Shown piece by piece: positions 18,631 to 25,928 of a stretch of 64,000 nt of DNA (within the stretch, counting starts at the first letter, position 1; the number at the start of each line of letters is the position of its first letter). Source of the stretch: Pseudomonas sp. MF4836 (lineage in GTDB: Bacteria > Pseudomonadota > Gammaproteobacteria > Pseudomonadales > Pseudomonadaceae); the NCBI RefSeq assembly GCF_002018875.1, contig NZ_MVOL01000009.1:186001-250000 (forward strand), read 5' to 3'. Made by a program: the position numbers and the translations under genes. The notes under the pieces were generated by a model, which was given only the letters and a program-made list of their open reading frames with translations, was not told the DNA's origin and searched no databases.

Positions 18631-18835
18631 GGTGTGGAAGCCCTTATATCGTTAGGCGCGCAAAGCTGCGTGAGTCAGGCGTTTTTTCGTCTGCACTTTA
18701 TGGCGGCTGTGCGTGGGGCACTCTTGAGTGCGCCGGGTGCCTAACGTCCCGGTCTTCCACACCTGCGTACAGCCGCCACCTGATTACGTGGAAGTGATTT
18801 CTGGCGACTCCGACTTATACGTTAGGAACAGACCA
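18631..18835 (+). ncRNA. Candidate structured leader with mutually exclusive helices that can mask the ribosome site
   Basis: Six segments pair in alternative ways. GGTGTGGAAG (18631-18640) and CGTTAGGC (18650-18657) are complementary to CTTCCACACC (18754-18763) and GCCTAACG (18739-18746). Downstream copies GTGGAAG (18788-18794) and CGTTAGG (18820-18826) compete for the same two partners. The last copy contains the AGGA ribosome site (18824-18827) of the gene starting at 18836. A further helix, 18701-18714 with 18765-18778 (12 Watson-Crick pairs and 2 G-U), crosses both alternatives. A short hairpin GCACTC/GAGTGC sits at 18718-18731. This is the layout of a translational switch; trigger and family are unknown to me. 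Confidence 0.65.
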
Positions 18836-19156
18836 ATGAAAAAGCTCACTACTGATCCACCCGTTACTCTCGGCGAGACTTCCCCCCGTCGCTACATGCC
18901 CCTCACCAGCAACGACTGCACCATCCCCGCCTTGCTGGCTGACACCGAGGCCCCGTTGGATGTGCTGCATGAAGCCGCCACCCATCGCATTCGCGCGGCC
19001 ACCCAGTTGCTGGAGAACATCGCCAGCATCGACGACCTGCATAACCACCCGGCCCTGCTCCAGGATTTCGCCCAACTCTGCGTCATTCCCCTGCGCGATG
19101 GCTGTGACCTGCTGGACGTGCTCGGCCGCCGCCTGCAGCACCAGTTGCTGACCTGA
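18836..19156 (+). CDS. Small DUF6124/DUF3077-like Pseudomonas protein
   Basis: This 106-residue soluble protein has a disordered N-terminus and a helical C-terminal half (LHEAATHRIRAATQLLENIA). It resembles the small DUF6124/DUF3077-type proteins that are numerous in fluorescent pseudomonads and have no known function. The start at 18836 is set by TAGGA eight bases upstream. That ribosome site lies inside the switch-like leader, so translation is probably controlled through RNA structure. Confidence 0.7.
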   Translation: MKKLTTDPPVTLGETSPRRYMPLTSNDCTIPALLADTEAPLDVLHEAATHRIRAATQLLENIASIDDLHNHPALLQDFAQLCVIPLRDGCDLLDVLGRRLQHQLLT

Positions 19157-19161
19157 ACCCC

Positions 19162-19185
19162 GGCCCGGCTGCATCCAGCCGGGCC
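19162..19185. terminator. GC-rich stem-loop after the small gene
   Basis: A 10-bp perfect stem (GGCCCGGCTG / CAGCCGGGCC, loop CATC) begins 5 bp after the stop codon. It has no T tract, so it is either a weak terminator or an mRNA 3'-end stabiliser. Confidence 0.5.
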
Positions 19186-19379
19186 CATCAGGCGCTCTGC
19201 CTCCCCCCGCAGGCGCCGTAATTGCAAAGCGACACTAGCCCATTTGTGCTAATCGACCTTCCCCTGCCTCGGCGCTAGAGTGCCGACCACTCGCCCCGTT
19301 CTCTTCAACACCGCCGTCCAGCGGTAAGGGGAGCGGCTGCGCCGTAGAAAACACAACAAAACAGCAAGGAAGAATCATC

Positions 19380-19673
19380 ATGAAGCTCCACTCCAGCGTC
19401 CGCCCCCTCGTCCTGTTCAGCGCCCTGGCATTCGCCCTGGGCGGTTGCGCCATTGCCAAGCCGAGCAATGACGACCTCAAGAACCGCGCCCAGACCACCA
19501 TCGGCAAGCCCGTCTCCACGGTCTCGAACGTGCGGAGCGACGCCTCCCAGACCTACTTCACCGCCAACACCAGCAACGGCGGATACGAGTGCGTATTGCC
19601 CAGCGGCGGCATGGTCGCCTTCGCCACCATGGGCGGCGCAGTCGCGCTCCCGGCCCAGTGCACCAAGCAGTAA
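19380..19673 (+). CDS. Small lipoprotein of unknown function
   Basis: This 97-residue protein has a signal peptide ending in the lipobox LGGC (Cys23). The mature part is about 75 residues with a Cys pair (YECVLPSGG and AQCTKQ) that could form a disulfide. AAGGAAG lies upstream at a good distance. No function is recognised. The second lipoprotein follows 105 bp later on the same strand. Confidence 0.75.
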   Translation: MKLHSSVRPLVLFSALAFALGGCAIAKPSNDDLKNRAQTTIGKPVSTVSNVRSDASQTYFTANTSNGGYECVLPSGGMVAFATMGGAVALPAQCTKQ

Positions 19674-19778
19674 ACCGCTAGCCCCTGGCCAATCAGGTTC
19701 GCCGCGACGGGCTGCCCCGGTGTAGCAGCAGGGCAGCGTCGGGCGAGCACCGCCCCTTCTTGAAAAGGTCCTGAGTTG

Positions 19779-20426
19779 ATGAAACCCCGTCTCTTCATGG
19801 TGACAGGCCTGGCCCTGCTCGCCTGTACCCTGACTGCCTGCGCGCCGCGCCAAGGGCGAACCCTGGACGAATACCCGCCAGTCAAGACTCCCACCGTGCA
19901 GTACCCCGACGAGCCCTTCGACACCCAGGCCGCGCGCGCCGCCCTGCAACCCGGCACCGCAACGCTCACCGGCAAGTTCTGCATCGTCGGCAACGACGGC
20001 ATCGAGGACAGTCGCGACGTCAAGATCTATCTCTACCCGGTCACCCCGCACTTGCAGGCCTGGCATAAGTTGCGCTCATCCCAGCCAGAAGGCGCGCCGG
20101 TGAGCATGCTTCCCGAGGCCGTGGCCGTACACCGGATAACCCGAACCAACGGCAACGGCATCTTCCAGTTCACGGGTCTGCAAGCGGGCCGCTACTTCGT
20201 CCAGGGCCAGGACATGGTGTACGGCACCAGCCGCTGGAACGAGTACGTGGGCACCGGCCAGAGCAACACCAACTACGGGCCGGTGACCACCCACTACTAC
20301 ACCGAGCGCAGTTCGACCTCTTCGTCCTCGGGCATGCTGGATGAATTCGTCGAACTGGCCAGCGGCGAGAACAAGAAGCTGACCATGACCAACTATCCCC
20401 TGCTTATTCCGTGCCGGACCTGGTAA
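19779..20426 (+). CDS. Lipoprotein with a carboxypeptidase-regulatory-like beta domain
   Basis: This 215-residue protein has a lipobox LTAC. Its middle part (GNGIFQFTGLQAGRYFVQGQ) looks like the beta-sandwich found in carboxypeptidase-regulatory-like and surface proteins, followed by a Ser/Thr-rich stretch (SSTSSSSG). It is probably anchored in the envelope; its role is unknown. ATG 19779 is chosen over TTG 19776. Its last 23 bp overlap the 3' end of the convergent sensor kinase gene. Confidence 0.7.
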   Translation: MKPRLFMVTGLALLACTLTACAPRQGRTLDEYPPVKTPTVQYPDEPFDTQAARAALQPGTATLTGKFCIVGNDGIEDSRDVKIYLYPVTPHLQAWHKLRSSQPEGAPVSMLPEAVAVHRITRTNGNGIFQFTGLQAGRYFVQGQDMVYGTSRWNEYVGTGQSNTNYGPVTTHYYTERSSTSSSSGMLDEFVELASGENKKLTMTNYPLLIPCRTW

Positions 20427-22062
20427 CCGCCTCTGGCGCCGCAACCCTGTGGGCAGACGCCAGCGGCGTCTCGCGCAGGGCGCGCAAGGTCGCCCGCAGC
20501 TCCACCGGGTGTACCGGTTTGGACAGGATGGCGATGTTGCGATCATGCAGCGCCGCCTGGATTTTCTCGATGTCATGCCCGGTGATGATCAACGCCGGCA
20601 CGGCCCAGCCCCGCTGCTCGCGGATGCTGTCGATGCACTCGATGCCCGAGGCACGGGTGCCCAGGTCATAGTCGGCGACGATGATGTCGCAGTCGGTCAG
20701 CAGGTCTTCTGCCGCCGTTTCCGCCTGGACCACACAACCCCAGCGCTCCAGCAATGCCGAGGTGGCCAGCAGCACGTTGCGGTCATCTTCCACCAGGCAC
20801 ACCCGCAGCCCGGTCAGCAAACCACTTTGCAACGCATCATCGCGGCTGCGCAGCCGCTGCGGCGCGGCGGCCTGCAAGCCGTGCAGGCTGACTGCGGTAC
20901 CACGATCGAGGCGCGACTTCAGCGTCACCTCCAGCCCGACCAACTGCCCCAGGCGCTTGACGATGGACAGGCCCAGGCCCACCCCTTCGACGTCCTTGTC
21001 CCGCAGCTGCCGGACCCGGTAGAACTCGTCGAAAATCTTCGGTAAATGCTCCTCGGCGATCCCCCGGCCCTGGTCGTAGATGACGATGGCCAGGCCGTCG
21101 CCGTGGCGACGCACGCCGATCAACACCGGGCGCTCCGCCGCGTACTTGAAGCAATTGGACAGGACGTTCTGGACCATGGTGGCGAGCAGCCCCGGGTCGG
21201 CCCGGACCCACTGGGCACAGGGACGCAGGCGCAGTTCCACCCCGGCCCAGCGCGCGGCCTCGGCGTTCTGGCGTACCAGGTCACCGAGGAACTGCCCCAG
21301 GTGCACGGTTTCGTATTTGGGCAGGATCCGGCCGTTGTCCAGGGTGTAGAGGTCGAGAATCGAGCGGAACAACTGCGACACATTCAGCAGCGAGCGATCG
21401 ATGTTATCCACCAGGCGCCGCTCATCGACCCCCAGGTTGGCTTCGCGCAAGCAGGCGGTGAACAGGCCGATGGAGTGAATCGGCTGGCGCAGGTCATGGC
21501 TGGCCTGGGCCAGGAAGCGGGACTTTTCCAGGTTGGCGGCAATCGCCTCTTCCGACGCCAGGCGGGTGCGTTTGAGCAGGATATGGGCGTACACCGGAAT
21601 CACCGTACTGGTGATCATCAGCATCAGCACCATATAGGGCTGGGCCTGCCAGAACGGGGTCAGCAGGAACACCATAAACAGCGCGAACAGCGCCAGGACG
21701 GTGGCGATGGCCAGGTAGCGCGAGCCGAAGCGCATGCCATTGCCCAGGTTGACCCAGACCATCACCGCATAGATCGGCAGCGCCCCCTCCCCGCCCACCA
21801 CCAGGCCGTAAGAGGTGCCAGTGTAGTCGTAGACCATGCCCAGGATGCGCCGTGCCGGGTAGTGCCCGGGCCAGCGGGCAATGGCCATGCGCAGGGCAAT
21901 CGAGCCGAGCATGAACAAGAAGATGTAAATGATCACCGGCACATAGGTCTCGACGTTCTGCCCCGGCAGAAAACCGATCAGCCCGACATAAACCAGGGCA
22001 CAACCGGCGACGATAATGCGCAAAGTGGCTTGATCGAGTTCGCTGTCTTTTTCAACTTTCAT
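20404..22062 (-). CDS. Hybrid sensor histidine kinase with receiver domain
   Basis: This 552-residue protein has four to six membrane helices (about 15-165), a HisKA domain with ASHDLRQPIHS (His189), an ATPase domain (Asn303, DQGRGI, GVGLGLSIVKRL) and a C-terminal receiver domain (EDD 424-426, phospho-acceptor Asp464, Lys515). There is no separate extracellular sensor domain, so the signal is probably sensed in the membrane. CAAGGAGGTGA directly upstream fixes the start at 22062; a longer frame to 22185 is rejected. It is divergent from the response regulator gene 136 bp away, which is its likely partner. Confidence 0.88.
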   Translation of the reverse strand: MKVEKDSELDQATLRIIVAGCALVYVGLIGFLPGQNVETYVPVIIYIFLFMLGSIALRMAIARWPGHYPARRILGMVYDYTGTSYGLVVGGEGALPIYAVMVWVNLGNGMRFGSRYLAIATVLALFALFMVFLLTPFWQAQPYMVLMLMITSTVIPVYAHILLKRTRLASEEAIAANLEKSRFLAQASHDLRQPIHSIGLFTACLREANLGVDERRLVDNIDRSLLNVSQLFRSILDLYTLDNGRILPKYETVHLGQFLGDLVRQNAEAARWAGVELRLRPCAQWVRADPGLLATMVQNVLSNCFKYAAERPVLIGVRRHGDGLAIVIYDQGRGIAEEHLPKIFDEFYRVRQLRDKDVEGVGLGLSIVKRLGQLVGLEVTLKSRLDRGTAVSLHGLQAAAPQRLRSRDDALQSGLLTGLRVCLVEDDRNVLLATSALLERWGCVVQAETAAEDLLTDCDIIVADYDLGTRASGIECIDSIREQRGWAVPALIITGHDIEKIQAALHDRNIAILSKPVHPVELRATLRALRETPLASAHRVAAPEAVTRSGTE

Positions 22063-22198
22063 GCACTCACCTCCTTGTGTAATCCGCGCTGTCGTGGTCT
22101 TTTCCTGTCCCTGCCGAACTCGACAAGCGGACAGGTACAACGCCGGGACGCCAAGGTAGCATGCCCCCAGGATTGGGTGACTCAAGGAGCTTCAACAC

Positions 22199-23305
22199 AT
22201 GACATGCCGGATTATCGTAGCCGACGACCACCCGTTGTTTCGCGAAGGCATGCTGCGCACCATCCAGCGTCTGCTGCCCGAAGCGGTGCTCGAAGAGGCC
22301 GGCGACCTGGCCTCGGTACTGGCCCTGGCCAAAAGCGGCGCGGAGCTGGACTCACTGATTCTCGACCTGCGCTTTCCCGGGCTGCGGTCGGTGAGCATGA
22401 TTGCCCAATTGCGCCAGCAACTGCCACGGACCTCGATCATCGTGGTGTCGATGGTCGATAACCAGGACCTGATCGGCGAAGTCATGGCCTGCGGCGCAGA
22501 CGGTTTTATCGGCAAGAGCATCAGCCCCGAGGAAATCGGCCAGGCGATCCTGGCCATTCGCGAGGGCGAAGTGGTGGTCAAGTACGCCCCGTCAGGCCTG
22601 CTGCTGCCGCTGGAAGCCAGCGACGAGTTGAGCCAGTTGACCACCCGCCAGCAGGAAGTGCTGCGCCTGATCGCCCAGGGCCAGACCAACAAAGAGATCG
22701 CCCGCGAACTCGATATTTCGCCCTTCACCGTGCGCATTCACGTGTCCTCCCTGCTGCACACCCTGAAGGTGTCCTCGCGCGCGGCGGCAGCGGCAAAATT
22801 TGCCGAAGCCTGGCAAGGGGCCGACAGCTCCCCGGCAGAACCGGCGCCCTTGAGTACCCGCCCGATCGAGCCCGCGCCAACGCCCAAGCCGCTCCCGACG
22901 CAAGCATTTGCCCAGCTGGAACACTGGCTGGGCGACTCACCCAGCGCCCCCTGGAATGAGTACATCACCGAGCAGGTGGCCAAAGGCGTGCTGCACGGCT
23001 TCTCGCCCGCGCAATGGCAGCAACTGGCCGATGTGCTGCCGGGCAAACCCGAGTATTGGCAACAACGCTGCGCCGTAAGCCTCGGGGAAAACCGCTCGGC
23101 ACCGGCCATCGCCCTGCTCAAGAGCCTGTTGCAGGACTCGCCCTACCTCGATGTGCAGGTCACGGCCATCCATGAACTGGACTGGTCAGAAGCCCCTATC
23201 GAAGCGTGCTACGCGCCGCTGATCGAAGCCGTCATTCAAAGGCTGGCCGATGAGCAGATTGAACCCGAATTGAACAACCTGCTGGCCAAGGCCGCTGCGC
23301 TGTGA
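22199..23305 (+). CDS. LuxR/NarL-type response regulator with an extra C-terminal domain
   Basis: This 368-residue protein has a receiver domain (DD 9-10, phospho-acceptor Asp56, Ser84, Lys106) and a LuxR helix-turn-helix (TTRQQEVLRLIAQGQTNKEI, about 148-200). Normal NarL-type regulators end there. This one continues through a Pro/Ala-rich linker into a domain of about 135 residues (232-368) that looks helical and is paralogous to the whole protein encoded next. The shared motifs are PEYWQQRC, then ENRSAPAIALL, then SPYLDV. It probably responds to the divergent hybrid kinase. The following gene starts inside its stop codon. Confidence 0.85.
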   Translation: MTCRIIVADDHPLFREGMLRTIQRLLPEAVLEEAGDLASVLALAKSGAELDSLILDLRFPGLRSVSMIAQLRQQLPRTSIIVVSMVDNQDLIGEVMACGADGFIGKSISPEEIGQAILAIREGEVVVKYAPSGLLLPLEASDELSQLTTRQQEVLRLIAQGQTNKEIARELDISPFTVRIHVSSLLHTLKVSSRAAAAAKFAEAWQGADSSPAEPAPLSTRPIEPAPTPKPLPTQAFAQLEHWLGDSPSAPWNEYITEQVAKGVLHGFSPAQWQQLADVLPGKPEYWQQRCAVSLGENRSAPAIALLKSLLQDSPYLDVQVTAIHELDWSEAPIEACYAPLIEAVIQRLADEQIEPELNNLLAKAAAL

Positions 23306-23733
23306 GCCTGCCACAGAGAGACGCGTTGATCCTGAAGTTGCAGCACTGCATCGGTGACTCCGAGGCGTCCAACTGGACCGAATACAGCACCCAGCGGGTG
23401 GCCAAGACCGTGCTGTGCGACTTCACCGCGGTGCAATGGCAACGGCTCGAGCAGATGCTGCTGCAGCAGGCGCAATACTGGCAACAGCGCTGCGTGGTGT
23501 GCCTGGGCGAAGACCGCTCGGCAGCGGCCATTGCCCTGCTCAAACGCCTGTTGCTGGAGTCGCCCTACCTCGACGTCCGAATCCTCGCGATCTACGAACT
23601 CGACTGGTGCGAAACCCCCATGGACAACCGCTATCGGGCGAGCATCGAGCAGGTCATCGCCAGCCTGCCCCCGGCCGAGGTCGAGCCCGAGCTGACCAGG
23701 CTGCTGGCCAAAACCGAGGCCGGCGTCCCATGA
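23302..23733 (+). CDS. Stand-alone paralogue of the response regulator's C-terminal domain
   Basis: This 143-residue acidic, predicted helical protein starts with GTG overlapping the previous TGA. From residue 7 to the end it aligns without large gaps to residues about 232-366 of the response regulator (AQYWQQRCVVCLGEDRSAAA against PEYWQQRCAVSLGENRSAPA), at roughly half identical positions by eye. The pattern of paired helices resembles HEAT-like or immunity-protein folds, but I do not recognise a named family. It could compete with or bind the regulator. Confidence 0.7.
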   Translation: MSLPQRDALILKLQHCIGDSEASNWTEYSTQRVAKTVLCDFTAVQWQRLEQMLLQQAQYWQQRCVVCLGEDRSAAAIALLKRLLLESPYLDVRILAIYELDWCETPMDNRYRASIEQVIASLPPAEVEPELTRLLAKTEAGVP

Positions 23734-24128
23734 GCGCCGCCCACACCCAACAAGTGCCCTCCATCGACCAACTGACCCAGGCCCAGCACAGCACGCTGGA
23801 CAACTGCCTGCTCGATCACCTGCTCTGTGCCTCGAGGCTGGAGGGCGCCACCTGCCTGCACCTGTTGCTCGACGACTTGCTGATCCCCACCAGCGGCGGC
23901 ACCGAGATGTCCAGCCTGACCATCGACTGCGACGTCGACCCGGACAACATTGCCCCGCATCAGCTGGGCGTGCCTGGAATCACCTTCGAGTTCATGGATG
24001 AGCAGGTCACCCTGCCCACCGTGCACGCCATCCGCTACCTCTGCCATTGGTGCGAGACCCAGGTCGAGGAAGACCGGCAGAATATTCTGGCAAAGTGCCA
24101 GGCACTCAAGAATCACTACCAGGCCTGA
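23730..24128 (+). CDS. Small acidic protein of unknown function
   Basis: This 132-residue protein starts with ATG overlapping the previous stop (ATGA). It is rich in Asp, Glu, Leu and His, with Cys at several positions including a C-x2-C-x2-W-C-like stretch (RYLCHWCETQ). No signal peptide or membrane segment is seen. I do not recognise it. Its place in a tightly overlapping operon suggests it works with the response regulator or its small companions. Confidence 0.65.
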   Translation: MSAAHTQQVPSIDQLTQAQHSTLDNCLLDHLLCASRLEGATCLHLLLDDLLIPTSGGTEMSSLTIDCDVDPDNIAPHQLGVPGITFEFMDEQVTLPTVHAIRYLCHWCETQVEEDRQNILAKCQALKNHYQA

Positions 24129-24163
24129 GCCGCCTGCCTCACCCTTTGCAAAGGAAGCCAACA

Positions 24164-24475
24164 GTGTTCGACCTGAGCCTGCTCACGGGAAATATCCGCT
24201 TCGACGACTTGTCGTCCCTGTCCGACCAGCCACTGGCCCGCCAACTCGACGCGCTGAAGGAGGACTTGCTGCAAGTCGAGTACGGCGAGCACTGGCTGCT
24301 GGACGTGGGCTGGTACCCCGAATTCGCTGAGCACGGCGCCTTTCGGGTAGCGGTGATCAAGGATCAGGACTGGCAGCAACCGCTGTCGAGCGAACAGGCC
24401 CACAGCCTTGGACAACTGCGCGACTGCCTGGCCCGTGCCCAGGGCATGCTGCACGCGCTGCACCATCGCCCATGA
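24164..24475 (+). CDS. Small acidic protein, immunity-protein-like
   Basis: This 103-residue protein starts with GTG 24164 behind AAAGGAA. The block LLDVGWYPEFAEHGAFRVAV followed by DW reminds me of small immunity proteins of polymorphic toxin systems, but I cannot name the family with confidence. No toxin gene is nearby. The next gene overlaps its stop codon. Confidence 0.6.
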   Translation: MFDLSLLTGNIRFDDLSSLSDQPLARQLDALKEDLLQVEYGEHWLLDVGWYPEFAEHGAFRVAVIKDQDWQQPLSSEQAHSLGQLRDCLARAQGMLHALHHRP

Positions 24476-25242
24476 TCGAGAACCGCAGCATGAAGCACCG
24501 CCCCCTCTACCCGCTGCAACCGTTGCGCATTAGCGGTGGCTGGCAGATCACCCTCAACACCTTCCATCAACTGCCCTTCACCCCGGAGACCCTCGAATGG
24601 TTCGATGCCTCGGTGCTGATCGGCGGCGTGCATCGCCAGGGCCAACGCTGCTTTGACTGCGCCTTCCTGCCCGAAGACGACCCCGGCGGCGAGTTCGTGC
24701 TCAGCTTGATGACCTACCCCCAGTACCGCTCGAACACGGCGCCAGGCCAGGAAGAGTTGCTCGAGGAGTTCAGGACCCGCGACACCGCGCAGCTGATTGC
24801 ACGACTCGAAACCTTCATGCTGGACACCACCCAGCAGGCCGACCCTGACTCGGGCCACGGAGCTATCGCACCCTTGCAGGCCATCCGCCTGCCGGCAGGC
24901 TGGGAAATCAGCCATCACCAACTGCCGCAGGTTGCCTTTGGCGCCGGCACCCTGCCCGCCTTCAACCACCCGTTGCTGCTCGCCGGTGCCGGCCGCGAAC
25001 ACGGCTTTACCCTGGGGTTTGAGTCCGCCCCCCAAGGGCTCGGCGAATTTGTGCTGCGGGTTGAGCGCTTCAAGCGCAACCGCCAACGCCAGGCCTACAA
25101 CCGCACCCCGGCGGGCGAACTCAGGACCCCGGACCCGCACCGGGCACTCGACGCCATCGAGCAGTTCGCCCAGGGCCTTGAATGGCAGCTGGCCGGGCCC
25201 GATGCCTGCCTCTTGCCCACCCACTCGGAGCCCGGCCCATGA
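24472..25242 (+). CDS. Two-repeat protein of unknown function, immunity-like
   Basis: This 256-residue protein is built from two similar halves. Half one (about 12-110) begins YPLQPLRISGGWQITLNTFH and half two (about 136-210) begins PLQAIRLPAGWEISHHQLPQ. Each half then has a hydrophobic strand region with a Phe/Gly pattern. The duplication suggests a protein that binds its partner twice or as a pseudo-dimer. The start overlaps the previous stop (ATGA); an internal ATG at 24490 is an alternative. Function unknown. Confidence 0.65.
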   Translation: MIENRSMKHRPLYPLQPLRISGGWQITLNTFHQLPFTPETLEWFDASVLIGGVHRQGQRCFDCAFLPEDDPGGEFVLSLMTYPQYRSNTAPGQEELLEEFRTRDTAQLIARLETFMLDTTQQADPDSGHGAIAPLQAIRLPAGWEISHHQLPQVAFGAGTLPAFNHPLLLAGAGREHGFTLGFESAPQGLGEFVLRVERFKRNRQRQAYNRTPAGELRTPDPHRALDAIEQFAQGLEWQLAGPDACLLPTHSEPGP

Positions 25243-25565
25243 AGCAGATTGTCGTTCCCTTGAGCCCGGCGGCGATGCACCGCCTGGACCTCGATCAGTG
25301 CCTGCCCGGTGACCTGGAGCAATGCTCCCTGAGCGCCGAACACTATCAACAGCTGTGGGACTCGGGCTTGATCGAGCGCCTCAATCGGCAGTTGGGCTGC
25401 CTGATCGACGAGCATGAAGACGCCAGCATCCAGGGCGCCGAGGCACTGGCCACGGCCCAGGCGCTGATCGAGCAAACGCCTCTGGCGCCCGCGCTCAAGA
25501 CCTCGTTGCTGCAACTCACAACCCTTGCCCGCGCCAAGGCCAGTGGTCTGTTTTTCTACTTTTAA
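25239..25565 (+). CDS. Small soluble protein of unknown function
   Basis: This 108-residue protein is predicted mainly helical, ends in an aromatic run (GLFFYF) and is coupled to the previous gene by an ATGA overlap. No motif is recognised. It is the fifth consecutive gene of the operon joined by overlap or very short spacing. Confidence 0.6.
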   Translation: MKQIVVPLSPAAMHRLDLDQCLPGDLEQCSLSAEHYQQLWDSGLIERLNRQLGCLIDEHEDASIQGAEALATAQALIEQTPLAPALKTSLLQLTTLARAKASGLFFYF

Positions 25566-25582
25566 ATCCCCCCAGGATCGCC

Positions 25583-25918
25583 ATGAGCCCAGCCAAACCC
25601 AAATCACCCAAAAACCCGCCCTCCCTGCGCGAAGCCAATCAACAGATCGTGCTGTCGGGGGCGGTAGCCCTGGATATCCTGCGCGAGCTGGAATTCATGC
25701 TGATTTCCCTGCGCAAGATGTCAGACCATGCGATTTTCAACCCCGAGTTCGATTTCGACACCGCCACCGGCAACTTCGTGATCGAGGGCAAGTTGCGCGA
25801 CCGCCTGGCCAAGGTGCGCGCGCTGTTGTCCGAGCCCTTTGACAACACCCTGGGAGACGACGATATGGGCGATATCGAACGTTATGTCGAGGACCTGGAA
25901 TTCTGGAAACCGAGCTGA
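25583..25918 (+). CDS. Small acidic protein of unknown function, last gene of the operon
   Basis: This 111-residue protein has a basic Pro/Lys-rich start followed by an acidic helical body (ILRELEFMLISLRKMSDHAI). It begins 17 bp after the previous stop with AGGA upstream. It ends 10 bp before the convergent EAL gene. Function unknown. Confidence 0.6.
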   Translation: MSPAKPKSPKNPPSLREANQQIVLSGAVALDILRELEFMLISLRKMSDHAIFNPEFDFDTATGNFVIEGKLRDRLAKVRALLSEPFDNTLGDDDMGDIERYVEDLEFWKPS

Positions 25919-25928
25919 GCCCGCCGGC

